From: Paenibacillus sp. SYP-B3998
Lineage (GTDB): Bacteria > Bacillota > Bacilli > Paenibacillales > NBRC-103111
Length of the DNA: 64,000 nucleotides
Direction: 5' to 3'
Assembly (NCBI RefSeq): GCF_010820665.1
Contig: NZ_JAAIKC010000004.1
Coordinates: forward strand, 124,001 to 188,000
Positions 25,521 through 35,951 of the stretch are shown piece after piece (position 1 is the stretch's first letter; every line of letters starts with the position of its first letter). The translations under genes were made by a program, and so were the position numbers. The notes under the pieces are model-generated. The model saw nothing but the letters and a program-made list of their open reading frames with translations, was not told the DNA's origin and ran no database searches.

Positions 25521-25575
25521 AACAGAGTTCCTCCTAGGGTGTGGAATCTGGGTGCATGTTTCATTGCAACGGTAT

Positions 25576-25614
25576 ATGCTATCATAGCATGAAACATAGA
25601 ATGTTCGCTATCAT
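25576..25614 (-). promoter_or_regulatory. Dyad and repeated GCTATCAT upstream of the HD phosphohydrolase
   Basis: ATGCTAT-C-ATAGCAT (25576-25590) is a perfect 7-1-7 dyad. Its core GCTATCAT recurs at 25607-25614 followed by GAGC, an imperfect second copy 29 bp away. Position before the gene suggests a repressor site. The 25521-25813 stretch holds no convincing gene. Confidence 0.5.
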
Positions 25615-25813
25615 GAGCGTATGGGAAGGAACGCCGAACATGCGGGGAATCGTTGTCGCATTGTTCTTAATTATCGCTCATTACTCAGATCTCATTCCCC
25701 GGAAAGTGAATGACACTTGGAAATTATATGATAAAAACAACTACAGTTAGTGATTCAAAGGGGATTGAAACCACATGGAATGATAACCTTTCCAATATAT
25801 ATATTTTTTTAAA

Positions 25814-25842
25814 TTGAACAATACGAATGCAAGTGTTAATAT
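25814..25842 (+). promoter_or_regulatory. Sigma-A promoter of gltBD
   Basis: TTGAAC (25814-25819) and TAATAT (25837-25842) are separated by 17 bases. Transcription from about 25849 would give a leader of about 140 bases before gltB. Confidence 0.7.
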
Positions 25843-25859
25843 AATATAAAAAATATTGA

Positions 25860-25905
25860 GACTATTTCAACAACTCGCACGCGTCTACGTAAAGGTGAAA
25901 TAGTC
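25860..25905 (+). promoter_or_regulatory. Leader inverted repeat of gltB
   Basis: GACTATTTCA (25860-25869) and TGAAATAGTC (25896-25905) are a perfect 10-bp inverted repeat around a 26-base loop, starting about 11 bases after the predicted transcription start. It could be a regulator site, an RNA hairpin that protects the leader, or an attenuator element; no T run follows, so it is not a terminator. Confidence 0.5.
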
Positions 25906-25989
25906 ATTGATGCGCACCTAGATTTTAATACTTTAAAGCGTACATTCGACAAAGTATGGCCAAAAATCAGGAAAGAAAGGTTGCACAAC

Positions 25990-28900
25990 ATGACTAAAAA
26001 CGGGTTACCTCCCAAGCAAGGATTGTACGATCCTCAGTTTGAACGTGATGCCTGCGGGATTGGCTTCGTGGCTCATATTAAAGGTGTCAAATCACATGAA
26101 ATCGTCAAGCAAGCGCTTCGCGTACTTTGCAATTTAGATCATCGCGGGGGTCAAGGCTGTGAACAGAATACGGGAGACGGAGCAGGCATTTTGATGCAAG
26201 TTCCAGACACGTATTTCCAAGCGGCATGTTCGCAAGAGAACATCAAGCTCCCAGCAGCAGGCAATTATGGTGTGGGCATGGTCTATTTGCCTCAAGATTT
26301 GGAGGCTCGCCAAGCATGCGAGAGTATGATTGAGCGCATTGTAAGCCAAGAAGGGCAGCAGTTTCTAGGTTGGAGAACCGTTCCAACGGACAACAGCTCT
26401 TTGGGAGATTCCGCGAAGTCGGCTGAACCTTTTGTACGCCAAGTATTCATTGGACAAAGTGCGAATGTGACCAGCAATCTAGACTTTGAGCGTAGACTTT
26501 ACGTGATCCGCAAGCTTTCTGAAAACGCTATCAAAAAATCATATGCAGATATTCCATTTTACTATTCTAGCTTGTCTAGTAGAACCATTGTTTATAAGGG
26601 GATGCTGACGCCTGAGCAAGTCGACGCTTATTATGTCGAATTACAGGATGAAAAAGTGGAATCCGCGCTTGCGCTCGTTCACTCCCGTTTCAGCACAAAT
26701 ACGTTCCCAAGCTGGGAGCGCGCGCATCCGTACCGCTACTTGATTCACAATGGCGAGATCAATACCCTTCGCGGAAATGTGAACTGGATGCATGCTCGTC
26801 AGGCCATGTGCGATTCTGATTTATTTGGCGAAGATTTCAAACGCATTCTTCCTATTATAGATACAGATGGTTCTGATTCACAAATGTTCGATAACACGCT
26901 TGAATTCCTCATGCTCTCCGGGCGCTCACTCCCCCATGCCGCAATGATGATGATTCCTGAACCATGGTCCAAACATGAAACGATGGACGACGAGAAAAAG
27001 GCGTTCTACGAATACCATAGTACATTAATGGAGCCTTGGGACGGACCTGCTGCAATTGCATTCACAGACGGAAGTTTGATTGGTGCCGTGCTTGATCGCA
27101 ATGGTTTACGCCCATCGCGCTATTACGTGACAACTGATGATTTGATCGTCCTGGCATCGGAAGTAGGAGTTCTGGATATTGCACCGGAGCGCATCCTGCA
27201 TAAGGAACGACTCCGTCCAGGTCGTATGCTGCTAGTTGATACGGTAGAAGGTCGGATTGTTGCCGATGAGGAAATTAAAAGCCGTATCGTGCGCGAGCAG
27301 TCTTACCGTGAGTGGCTTGACGAGCATCTGGTGTCCTTAGAGGATTTGGAGGACGCACCGTTTGTACTTGGTTCTGATCATGAAACTGTGCTTCAGCGTC
27401 AGCAAGCATTTGGCTATACGTTTGAGCAATTGCGCAAGACGCTAGAGCCCATGGCCAAAACAGGTGTGGATCCAATTGGTTCTATGGGTACAGATGCGCC
27501 GCTGGCTGTATTATCTGATCGTCCGCAATTGCTCTACAACTACTTTAAGCAGTTGTTTGCTCAAGTCACCAACCCGCCCATTGATGCTAACTTCGAAGAG
27601 ATCATAACAGCACAAGGCACGACGATAGGGCCCGAACGCAACCTCATTAATCCCGAACCAGAGAGTTGTCGTCAAATTCGTCTGAAATCGCCTTTCTTGT
27701 CCAATGCGGAGTTGGCCAAATTGCGTCATCTCAATCGGGATGGTTTCAAAACCTTCACATTGCCAACTTTGTTCGAAGCCGCTCTCGGTACGGCAGGTCT
27801 GGAAAGCGCGATGCAGGCACTTTATACGGCTGCAGATCAAGCCATTAATGATGGAGCTGCGCTGTTGATTCTTTCGGATCGGGGCGTGAATAGCCAGCAG
27901 GCGCCGATTCCAGCGCTGCTTGCGACTTCAGGGCTGCACCATCATCTCATTCGCGCAGGTACAAGGACGAAGGTGAGCTTGCTCGTTGAGTCAGGCGAGC
28001 CGCGTGAAGTGCATCACTTCGCACTGCTGCTTGGTTATGGAGCTGGCGCAATTAATCCTTACCTGGCTTTGGAGACACTGGACGATATGATCCGTCGTAA
28101 GCAGCTGGTTGGCATCGATCATGAGAAAGCAACCTACAACTACATCAAGGCAGTCACTAAGGGCGTTGTGAAAGTTTTGGCGAAAATGGGGATCTCCACG
28201 ATTCAAAGCTACCGTGGCGCACAAATTTTCGAAGCGATCGGGCTAAGTCAAGCTCTTGTTGATCAATATTTCACCTGGACATTTACTCCTGTAGGCGGCA
28301 TTGGCATCGATGTAGTTGCCAAGGAAGCTTTGATTCGTCACAATCGTGCATTTTCGGAACAAGAGGGACGGGATCGCGTCCTTGATACAGGTGGTGACTT
28401 GCAGTGGCGCAAGGATGGGGAAGAGCATCTCTATACACCGGAAACCGTTCATGCTTTGCAGGCTGCTGTCCGTACGAACAATTATGGGATGTATCAAAGC
28501 TTCGTGAAATTACTTAAGCGCGAAGACGAGAAATATATGGCGCTTCGCGGTTTACTCAGCTTCAAGGCAGGCGGTCAGTCGATACCGCTTGATGAGGTGG
28601 AGCCGCTCGAATCGATCTTTAAGCGCTTCAAGACTGGGGCCATGTCCTATGGCTCAATTAGTAAGGAAGCGCATGAAACGATTGCGATCGCGATGAATCG
28701 CATTGGCGGTAAGAGCAATACCGGCGAAGGTGGCGAACATCCTGAGCGTTTCACGCCGGATGCGAACGGAGATCTTCGCCGCAGCGCCATTAAGCAGGTG
28801 GCGTCCGGCCGCTTCGGCGTCACAAGCAATTATCTCGTTAATGCGGACGAGATTCAGATCAAGATGGCACAGGGCGCCAAGCCCGGCGAGGGGGGGCAGC

Positions 28901-30582
28901 TGCCGGGAACCAAGGTGTACCCTTGGGTCGCTGAGGTTCGCGGGGTTACCCCAGGCGTAGGCTTGATTTCACCTCCGCCGCATCACGATATTTATTCGAT
29001 CGAGGATCTAGCGGAACTGATTCACGATCTCAAGAACGCCAACCCGCGTGCACGGATCAGCGTGAAGCTGGTCTCCGAAGTTGGGGTTGGCACCATCGCA
29101 GCCGGCGTAGCCAAAGGGAAGGCTGATGTCGTCCTCATCTCTGGCTATGACGGGGGGACAGGCGCGTCGCCGCAGACGAGTATTCGCCACGCGGGACTGC
29201 CGTGGGAGCTTGGTCTTGCTGAGACGCACCAAACATTAGTGCTGAACAACCTGCGCAGCCGGATTGTCGTTGAAACCGACGGCAAGCTGATGACAGGGCG
29301 TGACGTTGTCGTTGCAGCGCTGCTAGGCGCTGAAGAGTTCGGCTTCGCGACGACGCCGCTGATAACGATCGGTTGCGTCATGATGCGCGTCTGCCATTTG
29401 GACACCTGTCCAGTTGGCGTAGCTACGCAGAATCCGGAGCTTCGCAAGAAATTTGCCGGAGACCCGCAGCATGTTGTGAACTTCATGACGTTCATCGCGC
29501 AAGATGTGCGAGAGTTGATGGCAGAGCTTGGTTTTCGGACCATCGAGGAGATGGTAGGACGCACGGATGTACTGGAAGCCAAGCAGGCTGTTGAGCATTG
29601 GAAGGCCAAGGGTGTTGATTTGACGCCACTTCTGCATCAACCGGATATGGGCGAAGACGTCGGTCGTTTCTGCCAAATGGCGCAGGATCATGGTTTAGAT
29701 CGCTCGCTCGATATGACGCAGTTGCTCGTAATCTGTGAGCCTGCAATTGAGCGTAAGGAGTATGTACATGCGATCCTACCGATTACGAACATCAATCGTG
29801 TTGTCGGAACGATTGTGGGTAGTGAGGTGACTCGTCGTTATGGAGCGGAAGGCTTGCCGCATGATACGATTCGATTGCATTTTAACGGTTCAGCAGGTCA
29901 AAGCTTTGGGGCCTTCGTGCCGAAGGGGATCACACTCTCGCTGGAGGGCGATGCGAATGACTACGTAGGTAAAGGGCTGTCGGGGGGCAAACTGGTGATC
30001 TTCCCTTCTAGTCAATCGTCGTTCGTTCCCGAAGAGAATGTGATTATCGGGAATACAGCCTTTTATGGAGCAACTGATGGTGATGCCTACATCCGTGGTA
30101 TCGCAGGGGAGCGTTTCTGCGTACGAAACAGCGGCGTTCGCGCGGTAGTTGAAGGGGTTGGCGATCACGGCTGTGAGTACATGACTGGTGGGCGCGTTGT
30201 CGTGCTAGGATCTACAGGACGCAACTTTGCAGCAGGCATGTCAGGGGGTATTGCCTACGTACTGGATGAGCATGATGAGTTTTCCAGCAAAGTGAATAAA
30301 GAGATGGTCTATCTTGAACCGTTGGAAGAAATTTATGAAATGAACGAGCTGAAAACGATGATTCAGCATCATGCTACATTTACGGATAGCGGTGTTGCCC
30401 ATCGCGTAATCAACCACTGGGATGAGTACGTTTGGAAGTTCGTGAAGGTGATACCGAAGGACTACAAGCGGATGTTCGATGCGATCGAGAAAGTGAAACG
30501 TTCCGGACTTAGCCAGCAAGAAGCCGTTATGGTCGCTTTCGAGGCGAATATGAAAGACGTTTCTCGTGTCGGCGGAAACTAA
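25990..30582 (+). CDS. gltB: Glutamate synthase large subunit
   Basis: The 1530-residue subunit makes two glutamates from glutamine and 2-oxoglutarate. It has an N-terminal Ntn glutaminase with nucleophile Cys22 ([11 protein letters not shown]; the 21-residue leader is removed), a central domain, an FMN-binding synthase barrel ([31 protein letters not shown]), the 3Fe-4S cysteine cluster [15 protein letters not shown], and a C-terminal beta-helix ([21 protein letters not shown]). Length fits the family. ATG 25990 is preferred to TTG 25981 because AGGAAAGAAAGG lies directly before it. The small subunit follows after 25 bases. The middle of the gene (about 28700-29400) is G+C-rich. Confidence 0.97.
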   Translation: MTKNGLPPKQGLYDPQFERDACGIGFVAHIKGVKSHEIVKQALRVLCNLDHRGGQGCEQNTGDGAGILMQVPDTYFQAACSQENIKLPAAGNYGVGMVYLPQDLEARQACESMIERIVSQEGQQFLGWRTVPTDNSSLGDSAKSAEPFVRQVFIGQSANVTSNLDFERRLYVIRKLSENAIKKSYADIPFYYSSLSSRTIVYKGMLTPEQVDAYYVELQDEKVESALALVHSRFSTNTFPSWERAHPYRYLIHNGEINTLRGNVNWMHARQAMCDSDLFGEDFKRILPIIDTDGSDSQMFDNTLEFLMLSGRSLPHAAMMMIPEPWSKHETMDDEKKAFYEYHSTLMEPWDGPAAIAFTDGSLIGAVLDRNGLRPSRYYVTTDDLIVLASEVGVLDIAPERILHKERLRPGRMLLVDTVEGRIVADEEIKSRIVREQSYREWLDEHLVSLEDLEDAPFVLGSDHETVLQRQQAFGYTFEQLRKTLEPMAKTGVDPIGSMGTDAPLAVLSDRPQLLYNYFKQLFAQVTNPPIDANFEEIITAQGTTIGPERNLINPEPESCRQIRLKSPFLSNAELAKLRHLNRDGFKTFTLPTLFEAALGTAGLESAMQALYTAADQAINDGAALLILSDRGVNSQQAPIPALLATSGLHHHLIRAGTRTKVSLLVESGEPREVHHFALLLGYGAGAINPYLALETLDDMIRRKQLVGIDHEKATYNYIKAVTKGVVKVLAKMGISTIQSYRGAQIFEAIGLSQALVDQYFTWTFTPVGGIGIDVVAKEALIRHNRAFSEQEGRDRVLDTGGDLQWRKDGEEHLYTPETVHALQAAVRTNNYGMYQSFVKLLKREDEKYMALRGLLSFKAGGQSIPLDEVEPLESIFKRFKTGAMSYGSISKEAHETIAIAMNRIGGKSNTGEGGEHPERFTPDANGDLRRSAIKQVASGRFGVTSNYLVNADEIQIKMAQGAKPGEGGQLPGTKVYPWVAEVRGVTPGVGLISPPPHHDIYSIEDLAELIHDLKNANPRARISVKLVSEVGVGTIAAGVAKGKADVVLISGYDGGTGASPQTSIRHAGLPWELGLAETHQTLVLNNLRSRIVVETDGKLMTGRDVVVAALLGAEEFGFATTPLITIGCVMMRVCHLDTCPVGVATQNPELRKKFAGDPQHVVNFMTFIAQDVRELMAELGFRTIEEMVGRTDVLEAKQAVEHWKAKGVDLTPLLHQPDMGEDVGRFCQMAQDHGLDRSLDMTQLLVICEPAIERKEYVHAILPITNINRVVGTIVGSEVTRRYGAEGLPHDTIRLHFNGSAGQSFGAFVPKGITLSLEGDANDYVGKGLSGGKLVIFPSSQSSFVPEENVIIGNTAFYGATDGDAYIRGIAGERFCVRNSGVRAVVEGVGDHGCEYMTGGRVVVLGSTGRNFAAGMSGGIAYVLDEHDEFSSKVNKEMVYLEPLEEIYEMNELKTMIQHHATFTDSGVAHRVINHWDEYVWKFVKVIPKDYKRMFDAIEKVKRSGLSQQEAVMVAFEANMKDVSRVGGN

Positions 30583-30607
30583 CAATCTCAGGAGGGGATA
30601 AAACGCA

Positions 30608-32092
30608 ATGGGTAAACCAACTGGTTTTATGGAATATCATCGTGAAGTCGCGTCCGAAGCTGCTCCACTGGCGCGAATTGGCCATTGGAAAGAATTTGCA
30701 GCACCACTAACAGACGACAAGCTGCAGACACAAGGCGCTAGATGTATGGACTGCGGCATTCCGTTTTGTCACACGGGCAAGCTGATCAGCGGAATGGCGG
30801 CTGGCTGTCCGGTGAACAATCTTATTCCGGAATGGAATGATCTGGTGTATCGAGGGCAATGGCGGGAAGCATTGGATCGTTTGCACAAGACGAACAACTT
30901 CCCTGAATTTACAGGCCGTGTTTGCCCCGCCCCTTGTGAAGGCTCTTGTACGGTCGGATTGAAGGACACACCGGTTACCATTAAGAGTATCGAAAAAGCG
31001 ATTATCGATAAAGGTTTCTCTGAGGGCTGGATTATTCCTGAACCTCCGGAAGTGCGTACAGGCAAGAAGGTTGCCGTCGTTGGCTCAGGACCATCTGGAC
31101 TGGCGGCAGCTGCTCAGCTGAACAAGGCTGGACACTGGGTGACCGTCTACGAACGTGCGGATCGCATTGGTGGCTTGTTGATGTACGGGATTCCGAATAT
31201 GAAGCTGGATAAGAAATACGTGCAGCGCCGAGTGGATCTGCTTGAAGCGGAAGGCGTGACATTCGTAACTGGCGCTTACATCGGCGTGAATTATCCGATT
31301 GAGAAGCTGCAAGAGGAGTTCGATGCCATCGTGCTGTGCGGCGGCGCAACGAAAGGAAGAGATCTTCCGATTGAAGGTCGCGATCTGAAAGGCGTTCACT
31401 TAGCCATGGAATTCCTGAGCAAGAATACGAAAAGCTTGCTAGATTCGGAGCACCAAGACGGTGCGTTCATTTCTGCCGAAGGCAAAGACGTGATTGTGAT
31501 TGGCGGCGGTGACACGGGAACGGACTGCGTGGGGACTTCCGTGCGTCACAAATGCAAGAGTGTAACGCAGTTCGAGATTATGCCGAAATCACCGGAAACG
31601 CGGCCTGCTAACAATCCATGGCCAGAATGGCCGAAAGTGCACAAGGTCGATTATGGGCAGCATGAAGCGGCGGCGCTACAGGGTGCTGACCCGCGTCAAT
31701 ATTTAATCAACACGAAGAAATTCGTGGGTGACGAGAACGGCAACTTGAAAGAGCTGCATACGGTGTTGATCGAATGGCAAAAGAATGAGAAGGGCCAATT
31801 CGTCCCTGTGGAAGTGCCTGACAGCGAGAAGGTGTACCCAGCACAGCTGGTTCTGATCGCTATGGGCTTCACAGGACCGGAGAATACGGTGTTGGATCAG
31901 CTTGGTGTCGCTAAAGATGAGCGCTCCAACGCAAAAGCGGAGTACGGTGCATTCACGACGAGCGTGAACGGTATCTTCGCGGCTGGTGACATGCGTCGTG
32001 GCCAGAGTTTGGTTGTTTGGGCGATTAATGAAGGCCGTGCAGCTGCGCGTGAGGTCGATCGCTTCTTAATGGGATCGTCGAACCTGCCATAA
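30608..32092 (+). CDS. gltD: Glutamate synthase small subunit
   Basis: The 494-residue flavoprotein oxidises NADPH and passes electrons through FAD and iron-sulfur clusters to the large subunit. The N-terminal cluster domain has [13 protein letters not shown] and [12 protein letters not shown]; the FAD fold begins at [14 protein letters not shown] (about residue 154), and the NADPH fold at [13 protein letters not shown] (about 298). The start has AGGAGGGG upstream, and the gene is 25 bases after gltB. A good terminator follows. Confidence 0.97.
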   Translation: MGKPTGFMEYHREVASEAAPLARIGHWKEFAAPLTDDKLQTQGARCMDCGIPFCHTGKLISGMAAGCPVNNLIPEWNDLVYRGQWREALDRLHKTNNFPEFTGRVCPAPCEGSCTVGLKDTPVTIKSIEKAIIDKGFSEGWIIPEPPEVRTGKKVAVVGSGPSGLAAAAQLNKAGHWVTVYERADRIGGLLMYGIPNMKLDKKYVQRRVDLLEAEGVTFVTGAYIGVNYPIEKLQEEFDAIVLCGGATKGRDLPIEGRDLKGVHLAMEFLSKNTKSLLDSEHQDGAFISAEGKDVIVIGGGDTGTDCVGTSVRHKCKSVTQFEIMPKSPETRPANNPWPEWPKVHKVDYGQHEAAALQGADPRQYLINTKKFVGDENGNLKELHTVLIEWQKNEKGQFVPVEVPDSEKVYPAQLVLIAMGFTGPENTVLDQLGVAKDERSNAKAEYGAFTTSVNGIFAAGDMRRGQSLVVWAINEGRAAAREVDRFLMGSSNLP

Positions 32093-32097
32093 TAACC

Positions 32098-32129
32098 AGG
32101 AGGAACTGTTACAGGTTCCTTCCTTTTTT
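32098..32129 (+). terminator. Terminator of gltBD
   Basis: AGGAGGAACTG and CAGGTTCCTTCC form a stem with a small loop, followed by TTTTTTG. Confidence 0.88.
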
Positions 32130-32307
32130 GTTTTCAGGTATACATATAGGCCTTGGCAGAGGGAGGCAGATATAGGACTAGCTTTTCTAGAAATGAAATG
32201 AGAATCAAAAGGTGAACATTTCGCAAGGTTCATGTACAATAGAACTACCATACGGCAGGAAGATCCGAATAGGAGCTGTCGTTAAGAACGGATGTAGGGG
32301 GAAGCAC

Positions 32308-32763
32308 ATGAAGAATGAGGATCTCATAACGCCAGCACAATTACATGCGCTTCTAGCTGAGAATGGAGAGGACTTTCAGGAGTTTGGCATGGACGAGCCG
32401 ATGGGTGCTCAGCACCTGATTTCTCTGCAGAAAGCAGTTGTGATGCTAACAAGGCAAGTAGAAACTCTTCAATCGGAGCTCCATGAGCATTTTCAGATCC
32501 AACATAGGCAGCAAGAGCAGTTGCTCCGGCAGTTCAAACATCAGATCGAACAACAGCTCCAACAGCAGTTGACTAAAGGATTGGATCAGGAGACGCAGAC
32601 TGGAACTGTAGAGGAATGCGAGGAACGCAACCCTGCAATAGAGCCGCAGGAATTAAGGGCGGATGCTACTCTTGAGGAGGAGCCGATCACATATTCGAGA
32701 GTAAAAAGCTACAGTAAGATTCGGAAAAGAAGAAAGACATTTCTGGAGAAGCTGTTTGAATAG
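32308..32763 (+). CDS. Coiled-coil hypothetical protein
   Basis: The 151-residue product is soluble and strongly helical. Residues about 45-100 form a Gln- and Leu-rich coiled coil (VVMLTRQVETLQSELHEHFQ, then many Gln), and the C-terminus is basic (KIRKRRKTFLEKLFE), which could contact membrane or nucleic acid. I do not recognise the family. ATG 32308 follows AGGGGGA; the frame is open further upstream without a ribosome site. It is a single gene ending at a strong terminator shared with the converging regulator. Confidence 0.65.
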   Translation: MKNEDLITPAQLHALLAENGEDFQEFGMDEPMGAQHLISLQKAVVMLTRQVETLQSELHEHFQIQHRQQEQLLRQFKHQIEQQLQQQLTKGLDQETQTGTVEECEERNPAIEPQELRADATLEEEPITYSRVKSYSKIRKRRKTFLEKLFE

Positions 32764-32766
32764 CAG

Positions 32767-32808
32767 AAAAGCCGTATTCCTTAGCTACATAAGAGAATAC
32801 GGCTTTTT
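32767..32808. terminator. Bidirectional terminator
   Basis: AAAAGCCGTATTC and GAATACGGCTTTTT form a long stem with A and T tails, between the coiled-coil gene and the converging response regulator. Confidence 0.9.
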
Positions 32809-32821
32809 CTTATTTTTAATG

Positions 32822-33505
32822 TTACAGAAGGCCCTCTTCGTGCGCTTTCTTAGAGGCTTGAATTCGGTCGCGGACGTCCATCTTGGAATAAATATTGGAA
32901 ATATAGTTTTTCACAGTGCCTTCCGACAAGTACAGTTTTTCAGCGATTTCCTTGTTGCTGAGTCCATCGGCAATGGATTGTAGGACCTGAACTTCACGTT
33001 CGCTTAATCCGTAAGCATCGGAACGTACGGTATCCTCGGTTTTGCCGCTAGCCTCACGCGTCGATGACGCCTGAGCGCCTTTTGCCTCCTGAACGAGCAT
33101 CTTGGCGATGTCCTGCGGGATGAGCGTTCCGCCCTGATGCACCCACTTGATTCCCGAGGCAAGGTCTTTCGGGTGAATCGCTTTGAGCAGGTAGCCTTCT
33201 GCACCCGCGCCGAGCGCGTCCACAACATAGCTGATTTCCTGAAAAGTAGTCAGGATAATGACGCGAATATGCGGCCAGGTGGCCTTGATTTGGCGAGTGG
33301 CTTCGACCCCATCCATCACGGGCATATGGATGTCCATTAGGACGACATCGGGCTGATGCTCTTCGCACTGCTTGATTGCGGCATGACCGTTCTCCGCTAG
33401 TCCAATTACATTGATTTCGGGATCCATATCGAGCACGATGTGCAAGCTTTCTCTAATTAAATCCTGATCGTCGACCAGGAGTAGCTTTAGCTGGTTTGAG
33501 TTCAT
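32822..33505 (-). CDS. NarL/LuxR-family response regulator
   Basis: The 227-residue regulator has a receiver domain with VDDQ near residues 11-14, phospho-acceptor Asp58 in VVLMDIHMPVMDG, and the Lys of YLLKAI, then a LuxR-type helix-turn-helix (GLSEREVQVLQSIADGLSNKEIAEKLYLSEGTVKNYISNI). It pairs with the kinase encoded 81 bases upstream. The TGAC array at 34875-34926, between this operon and a divergent ABC exporter, is its probable target. The part at 33000-33250 is G+C-rich. Confidence 0.93.
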   Translation of the reverse strand: MNSNQLKLLLVDDQDLIRESLHIVLDMDPEINVIGLAENGHAAIKQCEEHQPDVVLMDIHMPVMDGVEATRQIKATWPHIRVIILTTFQEISYVVDALGAGAEGYLLKAIHPKDLASGIKWVHQGGTLIPQDIAKMLVQEAKGAQASSTREASGKTEDTVRSDAYGLSEREVQVLQSIADGLSNKEIAEKLYLSEGTVKNYISNIYSKMDVRDRIQASKKAHEEGLL

Positions 33506-33586
33506 ACGCGAATCCTCCTTAAGCGTTGTGTTAGGAAAATGGCTTCCTCTTATTGTATCATCTCTCCGATTTAACGGAAATGTAAG

Positions 33587-34786
33587 CTAGAACGAAGGGA
33601 GTCGCTTAGCAGGAATTATGCAGGAAACTACAGTTCCTTGACTCGAGGAGGAGCTTACTTGCAAGCTTCCTTGTAAGGCGGTGATACGCTCCTGCATCGC
33701 ATTGATACCGAAACCAGCTTTCAATTGCTCGGTACCGATGCCGTCGTCTTCAATTTGGAGCCCGACTTCGTCTTTGCCGTAGGTTAATAGGATTTCAACG
33801 GAGGCAGCCCGACCATGTCGCTTCGCATTTGTTAACGATTCCTGTAAACAGCGAATTAAAGAGAGTTTCGTTTGTTTCGGAATTTCAAACTCTTCTCCGC
33901 CTGTTTTGAAGGAGATTTTGGTGCCCGTGTGCAGCGCGAACTCGTTCGCGAGTCGGGTCAACTGCTGCGATAACAGCAAGTCGTCCCCTTTGGGAACCAT
34001 TTGGTGAATGCTGCGACGTACTTCTTCAAGCCCGTTTCGAGTGACGCCACGAAGCACATCGAGTTTTTCTTTCGCCTTTTCAGGAGAAGCTTCGATCAAA
34101 TAGGATACCGCATCCATGCCCATGATAACGGAAGTGAAGGTGTGCCCGACGGTGTCATGCAATTCGCGCGCCATGCGATTGCGTTCTTCAAGCAGCGTAA
34201 GCTGCTCAATTTGATTGGCGTACTGTTCGAGGGCATTATTTTGCTCATGGATGAGCTGGTATTGGAATTGGTTTTCAGCTAGAAGGTTTTCTGTCTTAAT
34301 ATTGGAGGTTACGACACGCTGCAAGCTAAGACCAATTCCGAAAACCAACGCAGCATTCAAGATGCCACCTGATAATTCAAGCGGCCCTAATGCTGGCAGG
34401 ATGAAACGATAGGAGAGAGGCAATGCTACGATGAAGACGGGAGCGATCCACCATGCATTTTTTCGATCAGTGAGGAATCCAATGACTATTAATGGGCAAT
34501 TAATAAAAGAGTAGGCTTCCTGTTCCATCCAAGATAGATAGAGTTGAAGAGGCGCCCCTGTTAACAAAACGGCAATTGGAAACACATGGGGATTCACATA
34601 ATGCGGCCTCCAGAACAACAAGGGGATCCCATAAGAGAGGAGAATGGACAGAATCGTCAGGAAAATAGAAATACTTCTAAAATCGTTCGTATGAAAAAGC
34701 ACGTAAAGTAAGGTGAGCGCCGTTGAACCCGTCAAGACGATAAAGAGAGACCATTCTACACTATGCCATTTTCTTCTTTGAATCAT
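33587..34786 (-). CDS. DesK/LiaS-type sensor histidine kinase
   Basis: The 399-residue kinase has about six N-terminal membrane helices with little outside, a short coiled coil (LIHEQNNALEQYANQIEQLTLL), the HisKA_3 motif RMARELHDTVGHTF (His near residue 212), and the ATPase boxes LTNAKRHGRAA and IEDDGIG. Such kinases sense membrane state or bound small molecules within the membrane. ATG 34786 is chosen since AAAGGAG lies 8 bases before it; the frame continues upstream to 34843 without support. The partner regulator follows. Confidence 0.92.
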   Translation of the reverse strand: MIQRRKWHSVEWSLFIVLTGSTALTLLYVLFHTNDFRSISIFLTILSILLSYGIPLLFWRPHYVNPHVFPIAVLLTGAPLQLYLSWMEQEAYSFINCPLIVIGFLTDRKNAWWIAPVFIVALPLSYRFILPALGPLELSGGILNAALVFGIGLSLQRVVTSNIKTENLLAENQFQYQLIHEQNNALEQYANQIEQLTLLEERNRMARELHDTVGHTFTSVIMGMDAVSYLIEASPEKAKEKLDVLRGVTRNGLEEVRRSIHQMVPKGDDLLLSQQLTRLANEFALHTGTKISFKTGGEEFEIPKQTKLSLIRCLQESLTNAKRHGRAASVEILLTYGKDEVGLQIEDDGIGTEQLKAGFGINAMQERITALQGSLQVSSSSSQGTVVSCIIPAKRLPSF

Positions 34787-34822
34787 ACATATGGCTCCTT
34801 TAGCTTTCATTCTTCTAAGTTC

Positions 34823-34850
34823 ATTGTACATAAAAACCAACAAATACCAA
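34823..34850 (-). promoter_or_regulatory. Probable promoter of the kinase/regulator operon
   Basis: On the minus strand TTGGTA (34845-34850) and TACAAT (34823-34828) are 16 bases apart, about 35 bases before the kinase start. Confidence 0.6.
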
Positions 34851-34874
34851 AGTGAGTGCAGTCATAATCACGAA

Positions 34875-34926
34875 GTGACCTCTAATGTGACCCCCGCCAT
34901 GACTCTTGATGTGACTACATCATGAC
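34875..34926 (+). promoter_or_regulatory. Five-fold RTGAC direct-repeat array
   Basis: RTGAC occurs at 34875 (GTGAC), 34887 (GTGAC), 34899 (ATGAC), 34911 (GTGAC) and 34922 (ATGAC): spacings 12, 12, 12 and 11. It lies between the kinase/regulator operon and the divergent ABC exporter, 59-110 bases upstream of the likely start of the former and about 90-140 bases before the exporter's ATG. The repeats are seen directly; binding by the NarL-type regulator is inference. Confidence 0.65.
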
Positions 34927-35012
34927 TTGTGCCACTAGGAATGCAGGCTCAGGTAGGTTAACATAGGGTTATACGGCAATTTTTGTTACACCAAGCTTAA
35001 GGAGAGTGCTCT

Positions 35013-35951
35013 ATGAACCAAAGAGATTCGCAAACACCGATAGTCCAAATTCAAAACATATCGAAACGAATCGGTACCAAGACCATTATTGATAATCTAA
35101 GCTTTGAGGTTCCGCGGGGTGAGGTATTTGGCTTTCTGGGACCGAATGGGGCTGGCAAGACAACGACCATTCGTATGATGGTAGGATTGATGTCTATCAC
35201 CAAAGGCGATATTCAAATCGGCGGCCATTCCATTCGTACGCATTTTGAGCAAGCCATCCGGCATGTCGGGGCGATTGTAGAAAATCCTGAGATGTACAAA
35301 TTTATGAGCGGGTATCATAACTTGGTTCATTACGCTAGAATGATTCCTGGTATTCACGAAGCGCGAATTCAAGAAGTAATTACGCTCGTTGGCATGGAAA
35401 ATCGGATTCATGATAAGGTCAAAACCTATTCCCTTGGCATGCGTCAGCGGCTTGGGATTGCGCAGGCGCTCCTGCATAAGCCATCAGTCCTTATCTTAGA
35501 TGAGCCTACAAACGGTCTTGACCCGGCTGGTATTCGCGAGCTTCGTGACCATTTGCGCAAGCTCACTCGCGAAGATGGGATATCTGTTATCGTATCCTCT
35601 CACTTGCTCTCCGAGATGGAGCTTATGTGCGACCGTGTCGCCATTATCCAGAACGGCAAGCTGGTCGATGTCCGACTTATTAAGGAATTCACGGATGCTG
35701 ACAGCAAACAGCGGGTGGCGTTTGAAGTGGAGCCGATGGATCAAGCTAAGGCGTTGATAGAACAATCGGCAGCGAAGTTAGAAGCGGAAGTTCAAGGGAA
35801 TGAACTGGTTGTAAACCTGGACAGGAAGATGATATCGGAATGGAACAAACGATTCGTAGACGCTGGGATTCACGTATATGGAATTCGAACCACGACGAAA
35901 TCGTTGGAAGATCAATTTTTGGAAATGACAGGAAGTGATCAAATTGCTTAA
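35013..35951 (+). CDS. ABC transporter ATP-binding protein, second exporter
   Basis: The 312-residue ATPase has Walker A GPNGAGKTT near residue 45, signature YSLGMRQR, Walker B VLILDEPTNGLDPAG and H-loop VSSHLLSEMELM, followed by an extra C-terminal domain of about 85 residues (VAFEVEPMDQAKALIEQSAA) seen in the YhcH/BcrA-like group. AAGGAGAG precedes ATG 35013. The permease gene overlaps its end by 17 bases. With the divergent two-component system it forms a second sensor-exporter circuit; its N-terminal half resembles the ATPase at 2789-3526. Confidence 0.92.
   Translation: MNQRDSQTPIVQIQNISKRIGTKTIIDNLSFEVPRGEVFGFLGPNGAGKTTTIRMMVGLMSITKGDIQIGGHSIRTHFEQAIRHVGAIVENPEMYKFMSGYHNLVHYARMIPGIHEARIQEVITLVGMENRIHDKVKTYSLGMRQRLGIAQALLHKPSVLILDEPTNGLDPAGIRELRDHLRKLTREDGISVIVSSHLLSEMELMCDRVAIIQNGKLVDVRLIKEFTDADSKQRVAFEVEPMDQAKALIEQSAAKLEAEVQGNELVVNLDRKMISEWNKRFVDAGIHVYGIRTTTKSLEDQFLEMTGSDQIA

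Noticed and set aside
25541-25750. 69-codon frame before gltB
   Set aside because: The GTG start has no good ribosome site, and the frame covers the dyad and promoter region of the HD gene.
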